A DNA stretch of 40,596 nt, from assembly GCF_003284975.1 (NCBI RefSeq), contig NZ_QMEU01000033.1:1-40596 (forward strand), in the 5' to 3' direction. The stretch comes from Mycobacterium colombiense. Lineage in GTDB: Bacteria > Actinomycetota > Actinomycetes > Mycobacteriales > Mycobacteriaceae. The translations under genes were made by a program, and so were the position numbers. This document shows, piece after piece, positions 17,951 to 27,763 of this stretch; position 1 is the stretch's first letter; each line of letters starts with the position of its first letter. The notes below the pieces were generated by a model that saw nothing but the letters and a program-made list of their open reading frames with translations, ran no database searches and was not told the DNA's origin.

Positions 17951-18089
17951 GCCCACCGGCGACCGCCGCACCCCGCCCCAACCTGGCAAAAGCCCCACTT
18001 GGCGAACATCAGCAGCGGTTTAATGCCCAGTAACCCGTGGTGAAGTTGTTCATTCTTCGCCACACAGCAGGGGATCGGCTGGAGCGGTG

Positions 18090-21000
18090 ATGCAACGCTG
18101 GGCGGTAAGTCCGTGGCGGCGGTCGGGGGTGCCCCCGCGCGCCGGCTGGATGCTCGCCGCCGCATTCGGCGTCGCCGAATTGCTGCTGTTGCTGTCCTCG
18201 GTGCGGGGCTGGCACGGCCCCTACGGGACTCGGCCGGTCAACCAGTTCGTCATCGCGGTATGTCTGGTGGTCGCCGCGGCATTGGCCGGTCGCGCGGCCC
18301 GACGCACGTCCGGACGGCAGCGTTACGGGTGGCTGGCACTGGTAACGGCCCTGCTCGGCTGGGCGGTGGGCGAGACCATCTGGGCGGTCTACGACGTGCG
18401 ACCGGAGGTCGAACACGCCGCCCACCCGGCGGCCTCCGAGATCGTGCTGCTGCTGTGGCCGGTCGGCGCCATGGTGTCGCTGATGCTGCTGTCCCAGCTG
18501 TCCCGCAACAGCCCCCGGCGGCTGCTGCTCGACGGACTCATCGTGGCCACCTCGCTGTTCGTCATCTCCTGGGTGTTCGTCGTCGAAGCGCAGCTGCAGG
18601 AGCGGACGGGCACCCGGCTGGCGACGCTGGCGGAGATCTTCAACGACATCGTCTTGCTGACGACGGCGATCCTGATGCTGTCGCGGGCGCGCCCCGGCGA
18701 CCGGCCGAGCCGGAGCCTGGTCGCCGCCGGCGTCGCGACGATCAGCGTCGCCGACATGATGCTGGTCTTCTACACCGGCATCGGCAGCTACCACACCGGC
18801 GACGTCGGTGACGTGATGCGGGTGGCCGGGCTGGCGATGCTGGCGCTGGCCGCGGCGGCCGGCGTGCACGAGCGCCCCACGCCGGCATCGCCGGACGAGA
18901 TCGAGTTCCGCACCCGCCTGTGGCTGCCCTACCTGCCGCTGATCCTGGCGGCAACCGTGGGCTGGGGACACGCGGCGGGCAACGCGATGCACGAACCGAT
19001 GCTGGCCGCGCTCGGCATCCTGGTGGCCGCCGTCTTGGCGCGCCAGTTCGTCGTCCTCGTCGAAAACCAGAATCTGCTGTCGGAGGTTGCGCGGGAGGCC
19101 TTCCGCGACAACCTGACCGGCCTGGCCAACCGGGCGCTTTTCCTGCACCGGCTGGACCAGGCCGTCGCGCGGCGACGCCCCGACGGCACGCCGATTGCGG
19201 TGTTGTGTCTGGACCTCGACAACTTCAAGGCGGTCAACGACGCCCTGGGCCATCCGGCCGGGGACGAACTCCTGGTCCGGGTCGCCGGCCGGCTCACCGC
19301 GGCGCTGGGCGAACAGGGCACCATCGCCCGGCTCGGCGGCGACGAATTCGCGGCGGTCATCGAAGCCTCCGTCGAGGAATCGCAGGCGGCCGCGCATCGC
19401 ATTCTCGACGCCTTCACCGGCGCCATCCTGATCGAGGGCATTCCGATCACCGTGCGGCCGAGCATCGGATTCACGGTGGCCACCGGCGCGACGAACTGCA
19501 CGGTCGATCAGCTGCTGCGGCACGCGGACTTGGCCATGTACGCCGCCAAACGCGAAGGCGGCCAATGCATTCGCAGCTTCATGCCCGACCTGCCGCTGCC
19601 GTATGCGTTTCCGCCGGCGCCGGGTTCGACCAGACCCTCGGCGGCGGCCCGCGCCCTTGGCGGTGACGGCCAGACACCGCCGGAGCCCCGAATTACCTCC
19701 GAGGTCGCGACCGCCACAGCGGCCGAGCCCGAGGATGCGCCCGACGCCGTCCGCTGGCCGCCACGCGACGTCCGGACCGCCCTGGTGCTGCTGGCGATCG
19801 GGGTGGTCGCCTTCGCGGTGTCCAACGCTGTCCGCCCCAATGCCGGACACGGCATCCTCTCCGCAGCCGCCCTGTACACGGCGCTGACCGTGGTGGCGGC
19901 CGGACTGATCGCCCTTCGCGCGTGCCGGGTTCCGGCCGACCGGTTGGCCTGGGCGTTGATCGCCGCCGGCATGGCGTGCTCGGCCGTGGGCGACGTCGTC
20001 TATGCCCTGTGGGTGCCCAGCGGCCGATCCCCGTCGGTGGCCGATCCGGAGTATCTCGCGTACTACCCCTTCGTCTACGCCGGGCTGCTCTTGCTCATGC
20101 GGGCACGGCTCAAACGGCTGCCGATCCCGGTTCAGCTCGACTCGCTCATCTGCGCCCTGACGCTGGCGGCCGTGGCCGCGGCGCTGACGGCGGGTCCGAT
20201 CCGGGCGGCCGCGGTGCGGGCACCGGCGACGGTGTGGGTGGGCATCGCCTATCCGTGGAGCGATCTGGTGCTGCTGGCCCTGGCCGCCGGCATGTTGCCG
20301 ATCCTGGGCTGGCGCAACGAGATTCGCTGGGCGCTGCTGGTGGCCGGATTGGTCCTGTTTGCGTTCGCGGACGCAGCGTATCTGTTCGAGACGTCGGCCG
20401 GCCTATATCGGACCGGATCCCTGCTGGATGCGTGCTGGGCCGCGTCGTCGTTACTGATCGCCATGGCGAGTTGGGCCAGATCGTCGTCGATCACGCCGCC
20501 ATCGCGAGGGCGGATCGCGCCCTACGCCACTCCGGTGGCATCGGCCGTTGTCGCCTTGGCCGTGATCGTCCTGGCCCACCATTCGCGGCTCGCGGCGACG
20601 CTGGCGGCGCTGAGCCTGGTCGTGGCGGCCGGGCGGTTCGCGCTGACCTTCCGGGACGCCAGCCTGCTGGAGACCAACGACAAACTCGCCATGACCGACG
20701 AGCTGACGGCGCTGCCCAACCGGCGCTCACTGGCGACGGCCCTGACCGGGTTGCCCGTTTCGCCGCCACCGGAAAGCCCGTCGATGCCGACCCGGGCGCA
20801 TGCGCGCCGGGCGCTGTTGTTGTTGAGCCTGAGCGATTTTCACGAGATCACCGACTCCATCGGCAGACAGTTCGGCGACGAGCTGCTGTGTCACATCGCA
20901 AACCGGTTGACCGGCTGCGTCCGCCGCGACGATCTGCTGGCACGGGTGGGCGAAGACCAATTCGCCGTGCTGCTGTCGGATGGGGCCAACCTCACCGCGG

Positions 21001-22019
21001 CCAGCGCGTCGGCGGGTCGCCTGCTCGAAGCCCTCAGCGAGCCAATCGCTTTGGACCCGATCACCGTGCAAGTGGACGCCCGCATCGCCATCGCGCTGTG
21101 CCCGGACCACTGCGACTCCCCCGAGGAGCTGCTGAGCCGCGCCGAAATCACCATGGCCCACGCCAAATCCGCCCGCAGCAAGATCGCGGTCTACGACTCC
21201 TCGTTCGAGGCGTATCGCGACAATGACCCCAGCCTGATCGAAGAATTACGCACGGCGTTGTTCGATACCGACGAGCTGCAATTGCACTACCAACCCAAGA
21301 TCGACGGCCGCGACGGCAGCGTCCACAGCGTCGAGGCGGTGCTGCGCTGGCAGCACCCCACCCGAGGGACGCTGCTGCCCGAGGAGTTTCTGAACGTCGC
21401 CGAACGCGCCGGGCTGATGCGCAAGATCTCCAACCGCACGCTGAGCATGGCTCTCGCGCAGGTCCGCTCCTGGCGCGAGCAGGGCATGCCGCTCACCGTC
21501 GCGGTGAACCTGTCGACGACCAACCTGCTGGACATCGAACTCGTCGGCACCGTCGAGCGGCTGCTCGCCAATTACGACCTGCCCGCCGAGGCGCTGATCC
21601 TCGAGATCACCGAGAGCGCACTGGTGGACTCGGTGCGTTCCCGCAACACCGTCGCCGCGCTGCAGAGCCTGGGAATCCGGATCTCGCTCGACGATTACGG
21701 TACCGGTTGGTCGTCTTTGGCTCGGCTGCAAGAGGTTTCGGTCGACGAGCTGAAGCTCGACCGGATTTTCGTGGCGCGGTTGGCCCACGACGCGCGGTCG
21801 GTGGCCATCGTGCGCTCGACGGTGGCGCTGGCGTCCAATCTGGGCGCCGACCTGGTGGCCGAGGGGGTCGAGAATGAGGCCACCCTGAACGCCCTGCGCC
21901 GGTATGGCTGCACCATCACCCAGGGCTTCGTGCACACCCCGCCGTTGCCGCCGGATGACCTGCGAGACTGGATCGCCAACCACGCACCCAACCCGCACCC
22001 GACCCAGTCCAACGGGTGA
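18090..22019 (+). CDS. Membrane c-di-GMP protein: duplicated sensor-GGDEF modules plus EAL
   Basis: 1309 residues from ATG 18090, with GGAG five bases upstream. Order: membrane sensor 1 (about 20-320), GGDEF 1 (about 330-490), a linker, membrane sensor 2 (about 560-845), GGDEF 2 (about 860-1040), EAL (about 1050-1300). GGDEF 1 has the exact motif (416-420) and the DLDNFKAVND metal/substrate segment but no RxxD inhibitory site (GEQG instead). GGDEF 2 reads GEDQF (954-958) and SLSDFHEITD, so it should be inactive, yet it keeps RRDD (945-948) at the inhibitory-site position. The EAL domain keeps E1082 (as EAV), E1172, D1201-D1202, K1222 and E1258. The two sensors align: GWAVGETIWAVYD near 90 with CSAVGDVVYALW near 630, and LLDGLIVATSL near 145 with QLDSLICALTL near 682. 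It probably both makes and degrades c-di-GMP at the membrane. Confidence 0.9.
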   Translation: MQRWAVSPWRRSGVPPRAGWMLAAAFGVAELLLLLSSVRGWHGPYGTRPVNQFVIAVCLVVAAALAGRAARRTSGRQRYGWLALVTALLGWAVGETIWAVYDVRPEVEHAAHPAASEIVLLLWPVGAMVSLMLLSQLSRNSPRRLLLDGLIVATSLFVISWVFVVEAQLQERTGTRLATLAEIFNDIVLLTTAILMLSRARPGDRPSRSLVAAGVATISVADMMLVFYTGIGSYHTGDVGDVMRVAGLAMLALAAAAGVHERPTPASPDEIEFRTRLWLPYLPLILAATVGWGHAAGNAMHEPMLAALGILVAAVLARQFVVLVENQNLLSEVAREAFRDNLTGLANRALFLHRLDQAVARRRPDGTPIAVLCLDLDNFKAVNDALGHPAGDELLVRVAGRLTAALGEQGTIARLGGDEFAAVIEASVEESQAAAHRILDAFTGAILIEGIPITVRPSIGFTVATGATNCTVDQLLRHADLAMYAAKREGGQCIRSFMPDLPLPYAFPPAPGSTRPSAAARALGGDGQTPPEPRITSEVATATAAEPEDAPDAVRWPPRDVRTALVLLAIGVVAFAVSNAVRPNAGHGILSAAALYTALTVVAAGLIALRACRVPADRLAWALIAAGMACSAVGDVVYALWVPSGRSPSVADPEYLAYYPFVYAGLLLLMRARLKRLPIPVQLDSLICALTLAAVAAALTAGPIRAAAVRAPATVWVGIAYPWSDLVLLALAAGMLPILGWRNEIRWALLVAGLVLFAFADAAYLFETSAGLYRTGSLLDACWAASSLLIAMASWARSSSITPPSRGRIAPYATPVASAVVALAVIVLAHHSRLAATLAALSLVVAAGRFALTFRDASLLETNDKLAMTDELTALPNRRSLATALTGLPVSPPPESPSMPTRAHARRALLLLSLSDFHEITDSIGRQFGDELLCHIANRLTGCVRRDDLLARVGEDQFAVLLSDGANLTAASASAGRLLEALSEPIALDPITVQVDARIAIALCPDHCDSPEELLSRAEITMAHAKSARSKIAVYDSSFEAYRDNDPSLIEELRTALFDTDELQLHYQPKIDGRDGSVHSVEAVLRWQHPTRGTLLPEEFLNVAERAGLMRKISNRTLSMALAQVRSWREQGMPLTVAVNLSTTNLLDIELVGTVERLLANYDLPAEALILEITESALVDSVRSRNTVAALQSLGIRISLDDYGTGWSSLARLQEVSVDELKLDRIFVARLAHDARSVAIVRSTVALASNLGADLVAEGVENEATLNALRRYGCTITQGFVHTPPLPPDDLRDWIANHAPNPHPTQSNG

Positions 22020-22037
22020 GCGTCACCGCCCGCGGTG

Positions 22038-23069
22038 TCAGAACAGCTCTTTGGCCAGCAGTTCCAGCGTCGCGACCCGCGCCGGCGCGGTGCCGGGATC
22101 GGTGCCGCGGCGCGCCGATGCCACCGGATTGACCATGACTTCGTCGACGCCGAACCGGTCGGCCAGTGCCCGGATCTGCTCAGCGGCCTCCGCCGGCGCC
22201 CCCAGGACGGCGCGCTGCAGCCCGCTCTCCACGATCCGCTGCTGCTGGCCGGTCAACTGGGCGACCGCGGCCTCCTCGACCAGCGGCACCGGCCCGAGCG
22301 GCTGCCCGGTCCGCAACCGGGCCATCATCTGCAGGTTGGGTAACATCAAAGCCGTTGCCTCTTCGTGAGTTTCGGCCACGGCGGCGTTCACCGTCAGGAA
22401 GGTCAGCGGCTCGGCGGTCAGCTCGCTGGGCTTGAATCGCGAACGGTAGACCTCGAGCGCCTCCTCGGTTCCATTGCCGGAGAAGTGATGCGCGAACACA
22501 TACGGCAACCCCTTGGCGGCGGCCAGATGCGCCGAGTACATCGACGAACCCAGCAGCCACAGCCGCGGTTCGCCCGCCGCGGCCGGGGTGGCCTTGAGGG
22601 TGTAATCACCCGAGCGCAGCGGGACCCGCACGCCGCGAGCGCTCATCAGCGCCGCCACGTCGTCGAGGTACTCCGGGAAGTTCTCGATGTCACGATCGTC
22701 CCGACCGCCGCGCAGCGCATACGACGTCACCGGATCGGAGCCGGGTGCGCGGCCGATGCCGAGGTCGATGCGCCCCGGGGCGGCGGCCTCCAGCAGCGCG
22801 AACTGCTCGGCCACGGCCAGCGGCGCGTGGTTGGGCAGCATCACGCCACCCGAGCCGAGCCGAAGCTGCGCGGTCTGCGCGGCCAGGTAGGCGAGCACCA
22901 CCGGTGGGCTGGTGGCACCCACCGACGGCATGTTGTGGTGCTCCGCGACCCAGTAGCGGGTGAAGCCCAGCCGATCCGCGGCCTGGGCCAGTTGCACGGT
23001 GGCCGCCAGCGCGTCGCCAGTGGTCTGGTCGGTGCGCACCGGGATGAGATCAAGGACGGAAAGACGCAC
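22038..23069 (-). CDS. Luciferase-like (LLM) flavin-dependent oxidoreductase
   Basis: 343 residues from GTG 23069. The sequence has the hallmarks of the luciferase-family group 1 oxidoreductases (MsnO8-like): LSVLDLIPVR at the N-terminus, RYWVAEHHNMP, GSGGVMLPNHAPL, AEQFALLEAAAPGRIDLGIG (split over residues about 95-114) and GRAPGSDP. The fold is a TIM barrel using FMNH2 or F420; which one is not clear from sequence. It lies 43 bases downstream of the FAD monooxygenase gene on the same strand and 18 bases from the convergent c-di-GMP gene. I recall no such gene here in M. tuberculosis, so it is likely an addition to the end of the udgB-monooxygenase operon. The substrate is unknown. Confidence 0.85.
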   Translation of the reverse strand: MRLSVLDLIPVRTDQTTGDALAATVQLAQAADRLGFTRYWVAEHHNMPSVGATSPPVVLAYLAAQTAQLRLGSGGVMLPNHAPLAVAEQFALLEAAAPGRIDLGIGRAPGSDPVTSYALRGGRDDRDIENFPEYLDDVAALMSARGVRVPLRSGDYTLKATPAAAGEPRLWLLGSSMYSAHLAAAKGLPYVFAHHFSGNGTEEALEVYRSRFKPSELTAEPLTFLTVNAAVAETHEEATALMLPNLQMMARLRTGQPLGPVPLVEEAAVAQLTGQQQRIVESGLQRAVLGAPAEAAEQIRALADRFGVDEVMVNPVASARRGTDPGTAPARVATLELLAKELF

Positions 23070-23112
23070 GTTGGCGTCAACGCGCGCGGGCCGGCAAACG
23101 TTCCCGCTCGGC

Positions 23113-24243
23113 TCAGTACTCCTTGAGGCTGATCGAGGCGACGATGCGGTCGAACACCTCCTGGGGTATCGGCGCGCCGCCCGGAATGTTGTCAACGACC
23201 AGCCATTGGTTGCGCTTGACGTAGTCGCTGAACTCGCGGTGGTAGTTGGCGAAGCCCGCCGCATGATCGAGCGTCTCGCCCTCGGTCGCCGCCTTGAGTT
23301 CGCCGGCCAGGATGTAGGCGCCCAGCAGCGCGACGCTGGTGCCCTGGCCCGACAGGGGCGAGCAGCAGTATCCGGCGTCGCCGACCAGCGCCACCCGGCC
23401 CCGCGCCCAGCGATCCATCTTGATCTGCGACATCTCGTCGAAGTAGAAGTCCGGCGCGCCGCGCATGTGCTCCAGCAGTTGCGGGCGGACCCAGCCGTCG
23501 TCGGCCATCCGCCGCGCAAGCTCGGCGAATTGGGCCTCGGTGTCGCGATAGTCGATCCGCAGATCGGCGTCCATGAAGCCCAACATGGCCCGCGCCTCGG
23601 CGTTGTTACGCGCGCTGTAGACCCCCGCCATGGTGGAGTCGCCGTAGTGCCATATCTGCCAGTAGTCCAGGTCCAGAAAATTGGGCACGGTGAAGATCGC
23701 CGCGTGTGTGCCCAGCCTCTCGATGAAGTCGTCTTCGGGCCCGAAGACCAACCGCCGCACGTTGGAGTGCAATCCGTCGGCGCCGATGACGAGGTCGAAA
23801 CTGCGCGGCGCGGCGCGCTCGAAGGTCACGCGGACCGCCGTCCCGTCGTCGTCCAGGGCGGTGATGGTGTCGTCGAAGAGGTATTCGGCCGTCCATTGGC
23901 TTGCGCCGTACAGCAATTCGACCAAATCGTCGCGCAACAGCTCGATGTTGGGGCTATCGATGGGCCCACCGGTAGGTGTCGATTCGGTGTCCCGGGACAA
24001 TTCGTTGCCGTCACGGTCGACGACCGACGACCCCCGGATTTGCGTCTTGCGCTTCTGGGCGGCGCCCAGCAGCCCCATCCTGTCGAGCACCGTCAGCGCC
24101 GGCCCCCGCACGTCGATCGCCTGACCGCCCGGCCGCGGCCCCCGATGGCGCTCCACCACGGTGACTGAAAAGCCATGCTGCCCAAGCCAAAACGCGGCCG
24201 CAGCACCCGCCACGCTGGCACCGGATACCAGAACGTCAGTCAC
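23113..24243 (-). CDS. FAD-dependent aromatic-type monooxygenase (Rv1260-type)
   Basis: 376 residues of the p-hydroxybenzoate hydroxylase/PHBH fold. The N-terminal dinucleotide motif reads GASVAG (8-13) with E31 closing the Rossmann unit. The DG motif is [11 protein letters not shown] (154-164), and the late GD motif is [15 protein letters not shown] (near 285-300), which contacts the FAD ribityl and phosphate. It should use FAD and NAD(P)H to hydroxylate an unknown substrate. GTG 24243 overlaps the udgB stop (GTGA), so it is coupled to udgB, an arrangement shared with M. tuberculosis. Why a glycosylase gene is coupled to a monooxygenase is unclear. Confidence 0.9.
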   Translation of the reverse strand: MTDVLVSGASVAGAAAAFWLGQHGFSVTVVERHRGPRPGGQAIDVRGPALTVLDRMGLLGAAQKRKTQIRGSSVVDRDGNELSRDTESTPTGGPIDSPNIELLRDDLVELLYGASQWTAEYLFDDTITALDDDGTAVRVTFERAAPRSFDLVIGADGLHSNVRRLVFGPEDDFIERLGTHAAIFTVPNFLDLDYWQIWHYGDSTMAGVYSARNNAEARAMLGFMDADLRIDYRDTEAQFAELARRMADDGWVRPQLLEHMRGAPDFYFDEMSQIKMDRWARGRVALVGDAGYCCSPLSGQGTSVALLGAYILAGELKAATEGETLDHAAGFANYHREFSDYVKRNQWLVVDNIPGGAPIPQEVFDRIVASISLKEY

Positions 24244-25052
24244 TTGATTCCTGCCAGTTCCTTAGCGTCACCGAAGACGTCGTCGAGCATTGCTGGTGTC
24301 AACCTACCGGTGAACATGTTTTGCTGGCTCGGGTGGTAGCAGCCGAGCAGGCGTACACCGGGCGCCAGATCAGCGACGACGCCGTGGCCGAACCGGGGCT
24401 TTCGCCCGGTCGTGGCGCCCGGCAGCCGCAGCGCGATCTGCCAGCCGAATCCGCCCAGGGCCACCACCACGCGAACATCCGCGGAGACCAACCGCCATTC
24501 GGCCTGCAGCCAGGGCCAGCAGGTGTCGCGCTCCTGCGGCGTCGGCGCGTTGGCGGGAGGCGCGCACCGCACCGGCGCGACGATGCGAATGTTCTTGGTC
24601 CGCAAGCCATCCGCGGCGTCGACGCTGGTCGGTTGGTTCACCAGCCCGGCCCGGTACAGCGCCGCGTACAACTGGTCGCCCGAGCGGTCGCCGGTGAACA
24701 TCCGTCCCGTCCGGTTGGCGCCGTGGGCGGCGGGCGCCAATCCGACGATCAGCAACCGGGGCCGCGCCGACCCCCAGCTGGGCACCGGCCTCCCCCAATA
24801 CGGTTGGTCGGCAAAGGCCCGACGCTTGACGACGGCGACGTCCTCGCGCCAGTCGACCAGGCGCGGGCAGGCCCGGCAGACGCTGACCAGAGCGTCGATT
24901 TCGGGAATCGAGCCGGCGCGCTCGGCGAGTTCGGCGACCGCGGCGGCGTCGGCCGCCACCGGGGTCTGCGGGGTGGCCGGATCACCCGGCCATCCGGTGC
25001 CGGCACCGACCGGTGAGCCGAACGACTGGCCGGTACGTGGGTGGGCGAGCAC
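24240..25052 (-). CDS. udgB: Family 5 uracil-DNA glycosylase UdgB
   Basis: 270 residues from GTG 25052, which has AGGA seven bases upstream; ATG 25067 is the alternative, without a clear ribosome-binding site. Four cysteines C59, C62, C163 and C178 match the 4Fe-4S cluster of family 4/5 glycosylases. Motif [20 protein letters not shown] (104-122), lacks the polar catalytic residue of other families, as expected in family 5. Motif C is HPSQQN with H240. The enzyme removes uracil, and in other species hypoxanthine and ethenocytosine, from double-stranded DNA. It heads an operon divergent from tap. Confidence 0.93.
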   Translation of the reverse strand: MLAHPRTGQSFGSPVGAGTGWPGDPATPQTPVAADAAAVAELAERAGSIPEIDALVSVCRACPRLVDWREDVAVVKRRAFADQPYWGRPVPSWGSARPRLLIVGLAPAAHGANRTGRMFTGDRSGDQLYAALYRAGLVNQPTSVDAADGLRTKNIRIVAPVRCAPPANAPTPQERDTCWPWLQAEWRLVSADVRVVVALGGFGWQIALRLPGATTGRKPRFGHGVVADLAPGVRLLGCYHPSQQNMFTGRLTPAMLDDVFGDAKELAGIK

Positions 25053-25073
25053 ATCAACATCCTGCATGAGCGG

Positions 25074-25112
25074 AAAAAATCGGTCGCCGCGAACAGGGCT
25101 TTGGCATACATT
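25074..25112 (+). promoter_or_regulatory. Probable WhiB7-type promoter of tap
   Basis: AAAAAAT (25074-25080) lies three bases before a weak -35 position (25084-25089), then 17 bases, then TACATT (25107-25112, TANNNT). A/T-rich DNA three bases upstream of -35 is the known WhiB7 signature, and tap is a WhiB7 target in M. tuberculosis. The transcript would start about ten bases before ATG 25129. Confidence 0.5.
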
Positions 25113-25128
25113 CGGCGGCGATATTCCA

Positions 25129-26370
25129 ATGAAAAGCGGCGGCCCAGCGTTCCTGATCCTGTTCGCCACGTTGATGGCGACCGCGGGTAGCGGCATCTCG
25201 ATCGTCGCCTTCCCGTGGCTGGCGCTGCAGCACCACAACAGCGCGCGCGACGCGTCGGCCGTCGCCCTGGCCATGACGTTGCCGCTGGTGTTGTCCACCC
25301 TCGTCGCCGGCGCGGCGGTCGACTACTTCGGGCGCCGCCGAGTCTCGCTCATCTCCGATGCGCTGTCCGGGACCGCGGTGACCGCGGTGCCGCTGATCGC
25401 GTGGTGGCTCGGATCGCACGCGCTCAACCTGGCGGTGCTGGCCGTCTTGGCCTTCTTCGCGGCCGGGTTCGATCCGGCGGGGACGACGGCGCGCGAGTCG
25501 ATGCTGCCCGAGGCGGCCGGCCGCGCGGGCTGGTCGCTGGCCCGCACCAACAGTGTCTACGAGGCCGTTTTGAATCTGGGGTTCATCGTGGGTCCGGGCA
25601 TCGGCGGACTGATGATCGCCACGGTCGGCGGCATCAACACGATGTGGGTGACGGCGGGGTTGTTCGGGCTGTCCATCCTGACCATCGGGTCGCTGCGGCT
25701 CGCGGGCACCGGCAAGCCCGCGCGCGAGACCCGGCCCGACGGGTGGCTGTCCGGCATCGCCGAGGGACTGCGCTTCGTGTGGCACATGCGGGTGCTGCGC
25801 ACCCTCGGCTTGATCGACCTGGCCGTCACCGCGCTGTACCTGCCGATGGAAAGCGTGCTGTTCCCGAAGTATTTCTCCGACCAGCACCAACCCGCGCAAC
25901 TGGGGTGGGCGTTAATGGCGATCGGGTTCGGCGGCGTGGCGGGAGCGCTGGGCTACGCCGCGCTCTCGAATCACGTGGGCCGACGCACGGCCGTGCTGAC
26001 GGCGACGCTCACCTTCGGTGCGGCGACCGTCGGGGTGGCTTTGCTGCCGCCGCTGCCGGTGATCCTGGTGCTGTGCGCGATCACCGGCGTGGTCTACGGG
26101 CCGATCCAGCCGATCTACAACTACATGATGCAGACCCGGGCGCCGCACCGGCTGCGCGGCCGGGTGGTCGGGGTGATGACCGGGTTGACCTATGCGGCGG
26201 GCCCGGTGGGGTTGCTGGTGGCCGGTCCGCTGACCGACGCGGCCGGTCTGCAGGTCACGTTCCTGGTGCTGGCGGTGCCGATCCTGCTGATCGGCGTCAC
26301 CGCCTGCCGGTTGCCGTCGCTGCGGGAACTGGACCGCGCGCCGGAGTTCGCCGAGGGCCCCGGCCTGTGA
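25129..26370 (+). CDS. tap: Multidrug efflux protein Tap (MFS)
   Basis: 413 residues with about 12 hydrophobic helices, typical of the major facilitator superfamily. The loop after helix 2 has [13 protein letters not shown], the MFS motif A form, and the cytoplasmic repeat after helix 8 reads [11 protein letters not shown]. The protein resembles Rv1258c (Tap), a proton-driven pump linked to tetracycline, aminoglycoside and rifampicin tolerance in mycobacteria. No strong ribosome-binding site precedes ATG 25129, consistent with the short leader predicted from the promoter. It is divergent from udgB and followed after 20 bases by the FAD-linked oxidase gene, so the two may be cotranscribed. Confidence 0.92.
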   Translation: MKSGGPAFLILFATLMATAGSGISIVAFPWLALQHHNSARDASAVALAMTLPLVLSTLVAGAAVDYFGRRRVSLISDALSGTAVTAVPLIAWWLGSHALNLAVLAVLAFFAAGFDPAGTTARESMLPEAAGRAGWSLARTNSVYEAVLNLGFIVGPGIGGLMIATVGGINTMWVTAGLFGLSILTIGSLRLAGTGKPARETRPDGWLSGIAEGLRFVWHMRVLRTLGLIDLAVTALYLPMESVLFPKYFSDQHQPAQLGWALMAIGFGGVAGALGYAALSNHVGRRTAVLTATLTFGAATVGVALLPPLPVILVLCAITGVVYGPIQPIYNYMMQTRAPHRLRGRVVGVMTGLTYAAGPVGLLVAGPLTDAAGLQVTFLVLAVPILLIGVTACRLPSLRELDRAPEFAEGPGL

Positions 26371-26390
26371 CACGGGCTTAGGATCGGGCC

Positions 26391-27758
26391 GTGAGCTCTG
26401 ACGCCCTGGCCAGCCTGATCTCCGATCTACCCGACGGGATGGTGGTCACCGACCCGACCGTCACCGAGGGTTATCGCCAGGACCGTGCCTTCGACCCGTC
26501 GGCCGGCAAGCCGCTGGCCGTAGTGCGGCCGCGGCGCACCGAAGACGTGCAGACCGTGCTGCGCTGGGCCACCGCCCACCGGGTGCCCGTCGTGACGCGC
26601 GGTGCCGGCAGCGGCCTGTCCGGCGGGGCGACCGCGCTGGACGACGGCATCGTGTTGTCCACCGAGAAGATGCGCGACATCACCGTCGACCCGGTGACCC
26701 GCACCGCCGTATGCCAGCCGGGACTGTTCAACGCCGAGGTGAAGAAGGCCGTCGCCGAGCACGGCCTGTGGTATCCGCCCGATCCGTCGTCGTTCGAGAT
26801 CTGCAGCATCGGCGGCAACATCGCCACCAACGCCGGCGGGCTGTGCTGCGTGAAGTACGGCGTCACTACCGACTACGTGCTGGGCATGCAGGTGGTGCTG
26901 GCCGACGGGACGGCCGTGCGGCTGGGCGGACCACGGTTGAAGGACGTCGCGGGCCTGTCGCTGACCAAGCTGTTCGTCGGCAGCGAGGGCACCCTAGGCG
27001 TCGTCACGGAGGTGACGCTGCGGCTGGTGCCCAAGCAGAACGCGTCCAGCATCGTGGTGGCCAGCTTCGCCACCGTCGAGGACGCGGTCGAGGCGGTGCT
27101 CGGCGTCACCGCGCGGCTTCGTCCCTCGATGCTGGAGTTCATGGACTCGGTGGCGATCAACGCCGTCGAGGACACCCTGCGCATGGATCTCGACCGCGGG
27201 GCGGCCGCCATGCTGGTGGCCGGATCCGACGAGCGCGGCCGCGCCGGCAGCGAGGACGCCGAGATCATGGCCGAGGTATTCGCGGAACACGCTGCGACGG
27301 AAGTGTTTTCGACCGACGATCCCGACGAGGGCGAGGCGTTCGTGGTCGCCCGGCGGTTCTGCATCCCGGCCGTCGAGGCCAAGGGGTCGCTCCTGCTCGA
27401 GGACGTCGGCGTGCCGCTGCCGGCGCTGGGCCGGCTGGTGACGGGCATCGAACGCGTCGCGTCGGAGCGCGACCTGATGATCTCGGTGATCGCGCATGCG
27501 GGTGACGGCAATACCCACCCGCTGATCGTCTACGACCCCGCCGACGCCGACATGACGGAACGCGCGCACCTGGCGTTCGGCGAGATCATGGATCTGGCCG
27601 TCGGCCTGGGCGGCACCATCACCGGCGAGCACGGCGTCGGCCGGTTGAAGCGGCCCTGGCTGGCCGGCTATCTGGGGCCCGACGTGATGGAGTTGAACCA
27701 ACGCATCAAGAAGGCGCTGGATCCGCAGGGCATTTTGAACCCGGGCGCGGCAATCTGA
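26391..27758 (+). CDS. FAD-linked oxidase, glycolate/lactate oxidase type (Rv1257c-type)
   Basis: 455 residues, the same length as I recall for Rv1257c. The N-terminal half is a VAO-type (PCMH) FAD domain: RPRRTEDVQTVLRWA, then TRGAGSGLSGGA (about 69-80) for the pyrophosphate, and SIGGNIATNAGGLCCVKYG (about 141-159) around the flavin. The C-terminal half is the FAD-oxidase C domain ending with GTITGEHGVGRLKRPWL, a GlcD-type active-site segment. It should oxidise a 2-hydroxy acid such as glycolate or D-lactate. Start GTG 26391 has AGGATCGGG upstream. It lies 20 bases after tap. Confidence 0.9.
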   Translation: MSSDALASLISDLPDGMVVTDPTVTEGYRQDRAFDPSAGKPLAVVRPRRTEDVQTVLRWATAHRVPVVTRGAGSGLSGGATALDDGIVLSTEKMRDITVDPVTRTAVCQPGLFNAEVKKAVAEHGLWYPPDPSSFEICSIGGNIATNAGGLCCVKYGVTTDYVLGMQVVLADGTAVRLGGPRLKDVAGLSLTKLFVGSEGTLGVVTEVTLRLVPKQNASSIVVASFATVEDAVEAVLGVTARLRPSMLEFMDSVAINAVEDTLRMDLDRGAAAMLVAGSDERGRAGSEDAEIMAEVFAEHAATEVFSTDDPDEGEAFVVARRFCIPAVEAKGSLLLEDVGVPLPALGRLVTGIERVASERDLMISVIAHAGDGNTHPLIVYDPADADMTERAHLAFGEIMDLAVGLGGTITGEHGVGRLKRPWLAGYLGPDVMELNQRIKKALDPQGILNPGAAI

Positions 27759-27763
27759 GCCTG

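Noticed and set aside
15792..18023. 743-codon open frame on the plus strand across amiB2 and the HIT gene
   Set aside because: Antisense to amiB2 and out of frame with the HIT protein; composition is arginine/proline-rich without motifs.
17999..18026. Promoter TTGGCG-N16-TAATGC before the c-di-GMP gene
   Set aside because: The -10 does not fit TANNNT and the spacer is short; support is too weak to list.
18009..19850. 613-codon open frame on the minus strand across the c-di-GMP gene
   Set aside because: Glutamine- and histidine-rich shadow; the plus strand encodes intact sensor and GGDEF sequences.
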